A stretch of 64,000 bases of DNA from a virus, in the IMG/VR virus record IMGVR_UViG_3300047089_000244, positions 62,001 through 126,000 of that record. One strand, given 5' to 3'. Both the position numbers and the translations under genes were made by a program. The notes below the pieces were generated by a model that saw only the letters and a list, made by a program, of their open reading frames with translations, was not told the origin of the DNA and made no database searches. Shown in pieces: positions 53,416-60,399 of the stretch; the stretch's first letter is position 1, and every line of letters begins with the position of its first letter.

Positions 53416-53789
53416 AAACAAATCCCCCGTCGAGTTTCCCAGCCCTTCTTGGCTCGTCTACTGCGCTCCTCTGCTGAGGCTGAGAAGTTGTCTTGCACGC
53501 GCTTTCGTTGCTCCTCGGGAGTGAGATTGGCCATGCGCGCTCTGACTGCCTTTGTCTTACGTCGGCGACCAAGCTCTTGGTTCGCCTCAAGCTGCTCCTT
53601 GTGCTGAAGGCGAAAATCGCTAGCAGCAACCCCCGCATCATGGACATCATCGAAGTACCCAAGGAAGACATGTTTCCTTTCAATGTTGACTTGGGCGCGC
53701 CATTGACCATAACGCGGATACCAGCTAACGCCGCGATAGCCAGATCGATTTAGACGCGACAAGCGCGTTGAGAGAGCTACGGCTGCCAT
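53412..53789 (-). CDS. AP2-domain DNA-binding protein
   Basis: 125 residues. RSGYRGVSWYPRYGQWRAQV, NIERKHVFLGYFDDVHDAGV (residues 15-62) form an AP2/ERF-type beta sheet plus helix, as in phage HNH homing proteins. The C-terminus is basic (RRRKTKAVRARM, EERSRRAKKGWETRR). No HNH motif, so a DNA-binding remnant or regulator. Confidence 0.8.
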   Translation of the reverse strand: MAAVALSTRLSRLNRSGYRGVSWYPRYGQWRAQVNIERKHVFLGYFDDVHDAGVAASDFRLQHKEQLEANQELGRRRKTKAVRARMANLTPEEQRKRVQDNFSASAEERSRRAKKGWETRRGICL

Positions 53790-53791
53790 GA

Positions 53792-54112
53792 CTAGGCACC
53801 GGCCTTAGTTGCTTTCTGGATCGCAGACTCACCCTGCCGTTTGGTCCAATGCGTCGCCTTCGTTGCATAGGATTGGGCTGACTCCTTGAGGAGATGTTTG
53901 CCTGCGGCCTCACGAGTGGGAAACATCTCCTTTGAAGATTGCCGCCATCCTCCGGCATCACCGTGAGCCTTCCAGAAGCGTTTAGTCACACGCTTGCCCG
54001 TAGCCATATCAATGGAGACATACTCGTGCTTCTCGACTATGCCACAGAAGTTATCATCGCTCTTGTTCTTGAGCACTTGATATCGGTTCCGGCCTATCTC
54101 ACGAAAGTGCAT
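53792..54112 (-). CDS. Hypothetical basic protein
   Basis: 106 residues from ATG 54112. GIVEKHEYVSIDMATGKRVT, FPTREAAGKHLLKESAQSYA. Strand-helix pattern. Confidence 0.6.
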   Translation of the reverse strand: MHFREIGRNRYQVLKNKSDDNFCGIVEKHEYVSIDMATGKRVTKRFWKAHGDAGGWRQSSKEMFPTREAAGKHLLKESAQSYATKATHWTKRQGESAIQKATKAGA

Positions 54113-54114
54113 GT

Positions 54115-54447
54115 TCAACATCTCCCAGGGTCATGTCTATGTACACCTGGCTCAGCCTCGTCAGCTACGCCAAACGTCGATTGCGGCCAATTGCCTCGGG
54201 ATTGCTTACCCCAAGGGACGCGCGCCCATTTGCCGCTCTTTACATCAAGAGCAAGAAGAGGATGCTCCTCATCAATCCGCAATTTTTCAAAGATACGTAA
54301 GCAAACATGAGCCTCCTCTAGGCGGCCCTCTATGTAGCCCGCTTTCCAGCGCTGCTGCCAAGGCATATCGGAGTCGCCGTGAGCCTTGAATTCCTCAGTC
54401 AATAGGTTGATGCGATCTTGAAGCGCCTCTTTGATAGCGATAATCAT
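54115..54447 (-). CDS. Hypothetical protein
   Basis: 110 residues. KEALQDRINLLTEEFKAHGD, RLEEAHVCLRIFEKLRID; C-terminus beta. Overlaps upstream ATGA. Confidence 0.6.
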   Translation of the reverse strand: MIIAIKEALQDRINLLTEEFKAHGDSDMPWQQRWKAGYIEGRLEEAHVCLRIFEKLRIDEEHPLLALDVKSGKWARVPWGKQSRGNWPQSTFGVADEAEPGVHRHDPGRC

Positions 54448-54734
54448 CGTTCTCTCCCTGTGAGGATATCGCTCGCTCGCCGCCTGAGGGATGGACCTTT
54501 TGGTCCCTCGGTCAATTCGGTACGCTCTTCCTCCGTGAGGCGCTCAATGTCCTTGCGAATGGCTTTGAGCGAGATTGCTGTTTTGGTCTGAAGCTCTTCC
54601 AACATATCGCGCCGCTTGTAGCAGAACTCAATGTGTTCATTACGCCCCTGGCGCGGTAGAGGTATACCCCCACCCTCTGTATCCGGTAGGTTCTCGATCT
54701 CGCGCAGAGCTACTGCGAACTCGTGCATATCCAT
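54444..54734 (-). CDS. Hypothetical coiled-coil protein
   Basis: 96 residues. FCYKRRDMLEELQTKTAISL and a helical, charged core ending in LRRRASDIL. No family. Confidence 0.65.
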   Translation of the reverse strand: MDMHEFAVALREIENLPDTEGGGIPLPRQGRNEHIEFCYKRRDMLEELQTKTAISLKAIRKDIERLTEEERTELTEGPKGPSLRRRASDILTGRER

Positions 54735-54937
54735 TATGGACTCACCTGCGTCAGCATCGCCAGTACATGATCAATCTCATCCGCGCGTGCAGCGGGGCAA
54801 GTATTCCCCAACTCGTCCGGGATGGCCTTCTCATAGCGATAATTGAGATAGTATTTTCGCTGACTCAAAAACGAAATCGCTTGTTCAAGCGTAGTCGCCT
54901 CAGCCATCTTATCTGACCATACCCCAATGAAGGTCAT
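54734..54937 (-). CDS. Small helical protein
   Basis: 67 residues from ATG 54937. TTLEQAISFLSQRKYYLNYR, ADEIDHVLAMLTQV. ATGA-coupled upstream. Confidence 0.65.
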   Translation of the reverse strand: MTFIGVWSDKMAEATTLEQAISFLSQRKYYLNYRYEKAIPDELGNTCPAARADEIDHVLAMLTQVSP

Positions 54938-55197
54938 GCAATCGCCTCCATATGTATCCATGAAGGCATCTCTCCGAAATCGCGCTCATACTGCTGGCGA
55001 TGCTCAAGAGTCGCCCGAAGCCAGTCCGCAGCATCGTACAAGCCGAAGCGCGTAGCAAGGACATGCAGGTCTCTCAACTGATTGTCCAAGCTCTCTTGCG
55101 ACTGGTTCGCCGCTACACCGCGACTTACGCGATCGGCATCTATTTGCAAGCAGATTCCGCCACCGCTCTCTTTTGAACGATATCGCATGTCATACAC
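54934..55197 (-). CDS. Hypothetical protein
   Basis: 87 residues (start 55197 or a few codons later). LDNQLRDLHVLATRFGLYDA, ADWLRATLEHRQQY: mostly helical. Overlaps the winged-helix gene end. Confidence 0.65.
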   Translation of the reverse strand: MYDMRYRSKESGGGICLQIDADRVSRGVAANQSQESLDNQLRDLHVLATRFGLYDAADWLRATLEHRQQYERDFGEMPSWIHMEAIA

Positions 55198-55555
55198 CTT
55201 GGGCGCTTGCAGTTAGGGAATAACGCTTATCCTCACTCTTTTCGGCCACGCCACGCGCAACGAGGGTTTTGAGATCAATGTGGACAGCCGATGAAGCGCG
55301 CCCTAAAGCGAAAGCAATGTCAGTCGCTCTCTGTCCTGGATGGGCAGCCACGTACTCCAAAACTGCTTGTCGCATAGTGGGTGCCCTCAATGTCATTGGC
55401 GTATCGCTAGCGCTCGACAAATGGTTCCTGGCACCAATCAACTTAGAACGCTCGGCTCGCAACGGCGAAAGCTTAGCTTCTAAAGGCTCCATTTCCCTGG
55501 ACAACGTATCGAGCTTCGAGTTGATCTGCTTAATGAGATACGCATGCGACTTCAT
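55190..55555 (-). CDS. Winged-helix DNA-binding protein
   Basis: 121 residues. Residues 1-45 form a coiled coil (KLDTLSREMEPLEAKLSPLR). Residues 55-115 read TMRQAVLEYVAAHPGQRATD, IAFALGRASSAVHIDLKTLV, ARGVAEKSEDKRYSLT, a MarR/ArsR-type winged helix with recognition helix. A candidate regulator of the minus-strand operon 52-55 kb. Coupled to a leader peptide. Confidence 0.8.
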   Translation of the reverse strand: MKSHAYLIKQINSKLDTLSREMEPLEAKLSPLRAERSKLIGARNHLSSASDTPMTLRAPTMRQAVLEYVAAHPGQRATDIAFALGRASSAVHIDLKTLVARGVAEKSEDKRYSLTASAQGV

Positions 55556-55587
55556 TCTTGTCCTCCAATGCTCGGTAGGGTACTCAT
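55552..55587 (-). CDS. 11-residue leader peptide
   Basis: MSTLPSIGGQE from ATG 55587, 8 nt after the -10 box. Its last codons contain GGAGGACAAG, the ribosome site of the winged-helix gene, and the stop overlaps that ATG. Confidence 0.6.
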   Translation of the reverse strand: MSTLPSIGGQE

Positions 55588-55595
55588 GGATCGAT

Positions 55596-55624
55596 AGTGT
55601 AGCCTATCGAGCAACAGAAGTCAA
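55596..55624 (-). promoter_or_regulatory. Phage promoter, leaderless type
   Basis: Minus-strand TTGACT (55624 to 55619), 17-nt spacer ending GGC, TACACT (55601 to 55596), 8 nt to ATG 55587. Confidence 0.8.
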
Positions 55625-55629
55625 GAGCG

Positions 55630-55758
55630 TTAGAAGATCACTTCAAAGAGCCCGATGAACGCTAAGCAGACGAGCGTCTCAATGGCGAAGAGACGCACGC
55701 CTTCCTGCCATGTAGGCTGGGGGTTCCAGGAGTTCCAAAGCGCAATCAATCGCTTCAT
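55630..55758 (-). CDS. 42-residue membrane protein
   Basis: MKRLIALWNSWNPQPTWQEG then VRLFAIETLVCLAFIGLFEV: one helix. ATGA overlap with the SWIM protein stop. Confidence 0.65.
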   Translation of the reverse strand: MKRLIALWNSWNPQPTWQEGVRLFAIETLVCLAFIGLFEVIF

Positions 55759-57020
55759 CGTCGTCTCACCGCCGGTCCCGCTGGTGGGACATCAGGGCGT
55801 AGTATAAGATCATTTGGCCAAAACCATCCGGTGACTCCATGTGGTTCCATTCTACCAGCTTCGGCTTGCGGACCGGCGAAGTAGACATTCACGAGCCCCA
55901 TAGGATCGGTGCCAAGAACCTCGCCGAGGCTATTTGCAGGGATTTCCTTGGTGTCGCCTGCGTTGAGACCAACTGTCTGTCCGTGGTCTGCTCGCTTCAA
56001 CTGGACCATATCGCCGTTACGGAACTGTTCCGTAGCAACACGCGAGAATGTACCGCCGGGGTTCTGCATGGGATTGAGAGGCGTCTGTGGCTTCTGTCCC
56101 GGCACCGAAACAGGATTGATGGCTGGCTGGAGAGAAGGGTCGTGTGGATATTGAGGAATCAAGCTCTGTGGTTCGGGCGCTTGACCAGGGACCGTTCCGG
56201 CAGGTTCAGGCGGGGGTGCGGTTTGATTAGGTAGTCCAGGCTTCTGTGGTCCCGGTGTACCGGCTGGTGACACCATTCCTGTACCGCCTCCCGGTACCTG
56301 CTCCATGCCCGGAGTAGGTCCCGCAGGCTGTGGAACTCCTTCTGGTGGCGCTGGAGCGCCTTCTCCGCCACCTGGTTGTGGTTCCTGCGGACCTTCAGCA
56401 CCAGGTCCTATTTCTTCATCAAGCGGCGTACCCAAAGACTGCCAGTACGTAGCAAGGACGTGTGAGCATACGCGACCCTCAAGCCGCTTCCATTGGCGCG
56501 TTCGTTGCCACGCGAACTGATCCCACTTGCATTCGCATGACCACGTTGCAATAGCCTGCGAATTCGGATCGTTACGCTGGACTTCCGTGTTGTAGGTACC
56601 ATGATCTCCTTCGACTACACCTGTGACGATTTCACGCGAGTTACGAGTGATCTTAACCTTCCCCGTTTTGATCAGACGTGTAGCCTTGGCCTGAATGTCC
56701 GGCCAGCCCGCTTCCTTGATCAAAGCCTCATCGGCATAATCCCAGTCAAGTGAATAAGAAGCTGGCTTAATACCGTGACCCTCTAACTGATTAGCAATGA
56801 TCACATAGGCATAACGACGATCAAGTGGAGTGCCACCAGAAGCGAAGATGTGCGCGGTACCTGGGACAGTGGGAAACCAACCAGCCTGCACAGCACCAAG
56901 ACGCATCGTGCGCTCAGGGAGCTTTGGGGGTTCACAGGCTAATGCAACTCGACAGTAATCCTCGAACCATGCCTCAGAGCTTTGTGTTGCAATAACGTTA
57001 GACCAATCCATTCTACCCAT
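55755..57020 (-). CDS. SWIM-like zinc finger virion-type protein
   Basis: About 421 residues from ATG 57020 (57011 also possible, with CATAAT 7 nt before it). ATWSCECKWDQFAWQRTRQW then GRVCSHVLATYWQ is a C-x-C...C-x-H SWIM-like site (residues about 155-195). A long proline-rich linker (residues about 215-345) ends in an SH3-like part (GDMVQLKRADHGQTVGLNAG). In this genome such long linkers are typical of virion-type proteins. Confidence 0.65.
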   Translation of the reverse strand: MGRMDWSNVIATQSSEAWFEDYCRVALACEPPKLPERTMRLGAVQAGWFPTVPGTAHIFASGGTPLDRRYAYVIIANQLEGHGIKPASYSLDWDYADEALIKEAGWPDIQAKATRLIKTGKVKITRNSREIVTGVVEGDHGTYNTEVQRNDPNSQAIATWSCECKWDQFAWQRTRQWKRLEGRVCSHVLATYWQSLGTPLDEEIGPGAEGPQEPQPGGGEGAPAPPEGVPQPAGPTPGMEQVPGGGTGMVSPAGTPGPQKPGLPNQTAPPPEPAGTVPGQAPEPQSLIPQYPHDPSLQPAINPVSVPGQKPQTPLNPMQNPGGTFSRVATEQFRNGDMVQLKRADHGQTVGLNAGDTKEIPANSLGEVLGTDPMGLVNVYFAGPQAEAGRMEPHGVTGWFWPNDLILRPDVPPAGPAVRRR

Positions 57021-57051
57021 TATGACATAGATGGATGTCTGATCTACGTTT

Positions 57052-57366
57052 CTAGGCGTGATGCTTATGGAGGCGATGGTGATGGTGCTTCTTAATCTTA
57101 CGATGATGCTTAGGAGGATTAGAAGGCGTAATGGGAGTTGCAATTAGCACCGTAGGACCTTTTGTTTCGTCCGTTTCGTCAATTACTTCACTTTCTGGCG
57201 GTATCACGGTCACTTCGTTAGTCGTCCATTCTTCCATCACCGCGCACCCTTCGAGGCCACAGACTTCCTTAACGACAATTGGAGACGTTTCTTCTGCGTG
57301 CGCCGATGTAGCACCGAGAAGCAAGATGATAAGAGCAATACAAAAATAGAAGTACAAACGGGTCAT
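57052..57366 (-). CDS. Secreted protein with His-rich tail
   Basis: 104 residues. A signal peptide (LYFYFCIALIILLLGATSAH), a domain with two Cys (VCGLEGCAVMEEW), a Thr/Pro stalk and a His/Lys tail (HHRKIKKHHHHRLHKHH). Similar tails end or interrupt the proteins at 47585 and 19629. A metal- or wall-binding tail is possible. Confidence 0.75.
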   Translation of the reverse strand: MTRLYFYFCIALIILLLGATSAHAEETSPIVVKEVCGLEGCAVMEEWTTNEVTVIPPESEVIDETDETKGPTVLIATPITPSNPPKHHRKIKKHHHHRLHKHHA

Positions 57367-57368
57367 AG

Positions 57369-57551
57369 CTACCTTTCGTCGTCTTCTTCGAGGAGACGTA
57401 GAATCAAATCCTGACGCTCTTGCTCAGTGATCTGCTCCAACTCATCAGCGCGACGCGATGTCGTGCTGCGCCGATTGGGTCCTTCATACGGCAGTTGGAC
57501 TTGACGATGCTCGCCGAGACGCTTGTCGTCACGGGTTGTTGCGTAGGTCAT
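57369..57551 (-). CDS. Small basic/acidic protein
   Basis: 60 residues. YEGPNRRSTTSRRADELEQI, then ERQDLILRLLEEDDE, a helix. Leaderless. Confidence 0.65.
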   Translation of the reverse strand: MTYATTRDDKRLGEHRQVQLPYEGPNRRSTTSRRADELEQITEQERQDLILRLLEEDDER

Positions 57552-57558
57552 ACTCTGT

Positions 57559-57587
57559 ATTCTACACTATGGGCTGTTCGTAGTCAA
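57559..57587 (-). promoter_or_regulatory. Phage promoter, leaderless type
   Basis: Minus-strand TTGACT (57587 to 57582), 17-nt spacer, TAGAAT (57564 to 57559), 7 nt to ATG 57551. Confidence 0.75.
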
Positions 57588-59250
57588 GGCCACGAACAGG
57601 GACTTCATCGTTGATCTGGCTATCCCACATAGCTTGTTGATGACCATCCCAAGCTCGTTGGTGAGCAGTGTCGTAGTCATCATGGCCTTCGGTCACGTCA
57701 AGGATCACCTGGTCGCCTTGAATCCACGAGCCCACGAACTTCTCAGGGTCCCGTAGACGATCAGCGAAGCGCTGGATAAAGGCTTCTACATCGGCTCTTT
57801 TAAAGTTATTCAACGAGAACGCCGTCTGGGTTGCAAGATCAGGAGCGAAGCCATAACGCGCATGCGGAGGTTCGCCATGAAGATTGATCGTACCCCCTGT
57901 TCCCTCGATAGCCGCCTCATAGATCCGCTGGGCCACTTGACCTACATCGATCTTGGCTTGGAAGTTCCAACGTGTATCTGGGGCATCAGCGGGTTGGATC
58001 GTAGGTGGCTCACCTATGTAACTTACCTTTGGGTCCTCGATAGCCCACTCTGGATGCAGCATGTCTCTCGGGTTTGTGAATTTGGTTCCAGGTATCGCGC
58101 GCCGTAATGCCTCCTCCGTTTTATACCCTTCATGATAACTGTGACCACCATAAGCCTCTGCGTAGCCATTCGCTCCTATAGTACCCCAAGTTGTATTTGG
58201 AGGTAGGCCTTCGCCCCATATCGGATGATATCTAAGTTGATCATGCGTAGCCTTCTCACCCTCTTCGCGCCCCATCTCGCCAAGCAAAAGATGATTGGCT
58301 GCCGGATCATATACGAACTTAGCTATCTGTCGATCATAAGGAGCGGCGGTCCTGCTCAGGGTGCCACGCGTCTCCTTCTGGTAACTATCACAGAGTTGGT
58401 CAGCCCTTACTCCATATTCGCCATACCCCCAACACTTGCCGCGACCACCTTTGTTCTTATGATACATCTTACAAGACAAACAGTTCTTGGTGGGTGAACC
58501 TTGACGCAGACGAGGAGGCTTAACCGGCGCGCCCGCTATCTTAGCTATATACTCACCGCTAGCCTGACTGATCTCTGGGAAGAGTCCTCGATTGGCAAGC
58601 ATCTTGTAAATAATATTGGACTCAGAGAAGTCCCCCTTTCCCTTCACCATGTCGCGCTGGCGCTTCTTGTGAATCGAATGCCAGAAGGCGATAGCCTGCT
58701 CAGGCTCGTACTTTAGTAACCTTTCCATCTTGTCAGCCATCTGTAATCCCCACGCATAGAAGCCACCCTGCTCCTTCTGCACATCATGAACGCGACCTCG
58801 CTCAGGTGGCACGATCCATTTGTTGTTGTCGAGATTATACCCGGAGCGTAGTCCTGGCTTGTAGAGATCACTTGGCTTGATCCCCTCACCGACTACAAAA
58901 TCCTGAAGAGGGTGCGGGGTACCAGGGAGTAATACGCCATCGAGCTTCTCTACCATGAGAGCAATCATCTCCGCGCGTGACCACTCCGGGAAGATCCTGG
59001 TATCCACAAAGAGGCTGATATCTACGTCACTGTCGTCGCTGTACTGATAAGTCGTGAGAGAGCCCGTAAGGACGAGCGTCAACCACTTCTCAACGTCCGT
59101 GTAGCCACCGTCTTCGAGAGTCTTGTAGACATGACTCTTGATCCAATGTGCATGAATAGGCTTGAGGATGGGCTTGTCTGCCGCAGGGTTGTCCCACACA
59201 CGCGCATCAAGTTCAGCGTGTATAGGGTCTAAGATATTACCGAGTCGCAT
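57562..59250 (-). CDS. Polyvalent virion-type protein with minimal NTase
   Basis: 562 residues. TLVLTGSLTTYQYSDDSDVD (residues 58-77) is the GS...DxD signature of DNA polymerase-beta-like nucleotidyltransferases, with a further acidic site expected later. Residues about 255-290 hold NCLSCKMYHKNKGGRGKCW and LCDSY, a Cys cluster. Residues about 300-450 hold FVYDPAANHLLLGE, HDQLRYH and WNFQAKI, relatives of the module in other giant proteins. Target unknown; NTases of this size modify RNA ends, antibiotics or proteins. Confidence 0.75.
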   Translation of the reverse strand: MRLGNILDPIHAELDARVWDNPAADKPILKPIHAHWIKSHVYKTLEDGGYTDVEKWLTLVLTGSLTTYQYSDDSDVDISLFVDTRIFPEWSRAEMIALMVEKLDGVLLPGTPHPLQDFVVGEGIKPSDLYKPGLRSGYNLDNNKWIVPPERGRVHDVQKEQGGFYAWGLQMADKMERLLKYEPEQAIAFWHSIHKKRQRDMVKGKGDFSESNIIYKMLANRGLFPEISQASGEYIAKIAGAPVKPPRLRQGSPTKNCLSCKMYHKNKGGRGKCWGYGEYGVRADQLCDSYQKETRGTLSRTAAPYDRQIAKFVYDPAANHLLLGEMGREEGEKATHDQLRYHPIWGEGLPPNTTWGTIGANGYAEAYGGHSYHEGYKTEEALRRAIPGTKFTNPRDMLHPEWAIEDPKVSYIGEPPTIQPADAPDTRWNFQAKIDVGQVAQRIYEAAIEGTGGTINLHGEPPHARYGFAPDLATQTAFSLNNFKRADVEAFIQRFADRLRDPEKFVGSWIQGDQVILDVTEGHDDYDTAHQRAWDGHQQAMWDSQINDEVPVRGLDYEQPIV

Positions 59251-59251
59251 T

Positions 59252-59473
59252 CTATCTCATTTCCTCAGGTGCCATCCATGGACTGATAAAACGATTTCTA
59301 CCATCCGCATTATGCTCAACATAGAACCCCCACGCTTCTAAGGCAGCGGCAAGGGCACTCTCCGTCTCATAAGAATCTAAACAGCAAGGCCCCATCAGAG
59401 CATTATACCGAGCTTTATTTGCAGCATCGACAACATTGGAGGGTACAACGATATGAGAGGCAAAATGTGGCAT
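59252..59473 (-). CDS. Hypothetical protein
   Basis: 73 residues. HIVVPSNVVDAANKARYNAL, then TESALAAALEAWGFYVEH. Overlaps upstream by TAATG. No family. Confidence 0.65.
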   Translation of the reverse strand: MPHFASHIVVPSNVVDAANKARYNALMGPCCLDSYETESALAAALEAWGFYVEHNADGRNRFISPWMAPEEMR

Positions 59474-59652
59474 TAATCCCTATTCACTATATAGAACTCC
59501 TCTATTACCTTCCAGGAGCCAAGAGGTTCTGATTCATGGGCGTGCTGAAAGCAAAGCAATTGCTCACGATCATCGGGATAGCAAACACAACCCTTGTCCA
59601 TCACAACTCGAACAGCAGCCTCACCATCCCCAAATCTACACTGGGGAATCAC
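59473..59652 (-). CDS. Small Cys-rich protein (GCVCYPDDRE family)
   Basis: 59 residues from GTG 59652. PQCRFGDGEAAVRVVMDKGC, VCYPDDREQLLCFQHAHE, a short family familiar from actinophages. GTG overlaps an upstream frame stop; AAGG stands before it. Confidence 0.65.
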   Translation of the reverse strand: MIPQCRFGDGEAAVRVVMDKGCVCYPDDREQLLCFQHAHESEPLGSWKVIEEFYIVNRD

Positions 59653-59685
59653 TTCTTTGCACCTTCTTTATGGAGAACGATTGTT

Positions 59686-59859
59686 TCAGTCGGAGTCTTG
59701 ATCCCAACGCAAAGTACGCGCTTCGGGAGTTTGGTGCTGGGGATCAATAATATGGATTTGGAAGAGGTCTTCAAGGGTTCCATCCTCTCGCTTGATGAAG
59801 ACGCGCTTAGGGCGCTTGACTCGATTGATATACTTGACACTAGAAGGTAAGCCTAGCAT
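59686..59859 (-). CDS. Small basic beta protein
   Basis: 57 residues. MLGLPSSVKYINRVKRPKRV, FIKREDGTLEDLFQIHIIDP. ATG 59859 overlaps the upstream stop. This frame is preferred over a Ser-rich one on the same strand and a plus-strand frame. Confidence 0.6.
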   Translation of the reverse strand: MLGLPSSVKYINRVKRPKRVFIKREDGTLEDLFQIHIIDPQHQTPEARTLRWDQDSD

Positions 59860-60047
59860 TTCTCTATCGTCACCTTGAGTTCTGCACGGCGCTCCTCAGA
59901 GGGGGGAGCCAAAAGACCAAAGTAACCATCCCGAGCCTGTAGTTCGGCATGAGTCGGTGATACAGCGCTTACCTTGAAGACGTGGATCTCGCCCGTCTTG
60001 GGGTCCTTGCAAAGAGCAATATACTCGTCAAACTTGAGGGTCGTCAT
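59853..60047 (-). CDS. Small alpha/beta protein
   Basis: 64 residues. KFDEYIALCKDPKTGEIHVF, VSAVSPTHAELQARDGYFGL: beta hairpin plus helix. ATGA upstream. Confidence 0.65.
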   Translation of the reverse strand: MTTLKFDEYIALCKDPKTGEIHVFKVSAVSPTHAELQARDGYFGLLAPPSEERRAELKVTIEKC

Positions 60048-60235
60048 GTGTTCTCAGGGTTGATTATTGCCTCAACATCACGTATCTTCTGTTCCTGGAG
60101 GCGCGTGACGCGCTCCTCAAAATCTTTCTTGACAGCCCGTAGAAGAAAGGTGGCGTGAGCATCGCTGAGACGCTCCACATCAGCCGCCGGAATCTCATCC
60201 TCGGGGCCGAAATAGATTTGTCCGTTCTGTTCCAT
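60044..60235 (-). CDS. Small helical protein
   Basis: 63 residues from ATG 60235. MEQNGQIYFGPEDEIPAADV, AVKKDFEERVTRLQEQKIRD. TGATG upstream. Confidence 0.65.
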   Translation of the reverse strand: MEQNGQIYFGPEDEIPAADVERLSDAHATFLLRAVKKDFEERVTRLQEQKIRDVEAIINPENT

Positions 60236-60399
60236 CACGTCTCCGAAAGTGTGCAAAGTGTGCAGTCAGGTAGGATGCCATTCTCAACGTAATCATTCCA
60301 GATCGTAAGGATTATCGTCACGTCAATGATGATTCCCTGCGTCGATAGTGTGTCTGCTCGCTGGATGGCTAGTTCCAACATACGTAATCTATGCTTCAT
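60235..60399 (-). CDS. 54-residue protein
   Basis: MKHRLRMLELAIQRADTLST, then IIIDVTIILTIWNDYV and a CTLC end. GGAGGTATG precedes the ATG, which overlaps the giant gene stop. Confidence 0.6.
   Translation of the reverse strand: MKHRLRMLELAIQRADTLSTQGIIIDVTIILTIWNDYVENGILPDCTLCTLSET

Noticed and set aside
59536-59850. 104-residue plus-strand frame
   Set aside because: Overlaps two minus-strand genes with good family-like composition and operon overlaps.
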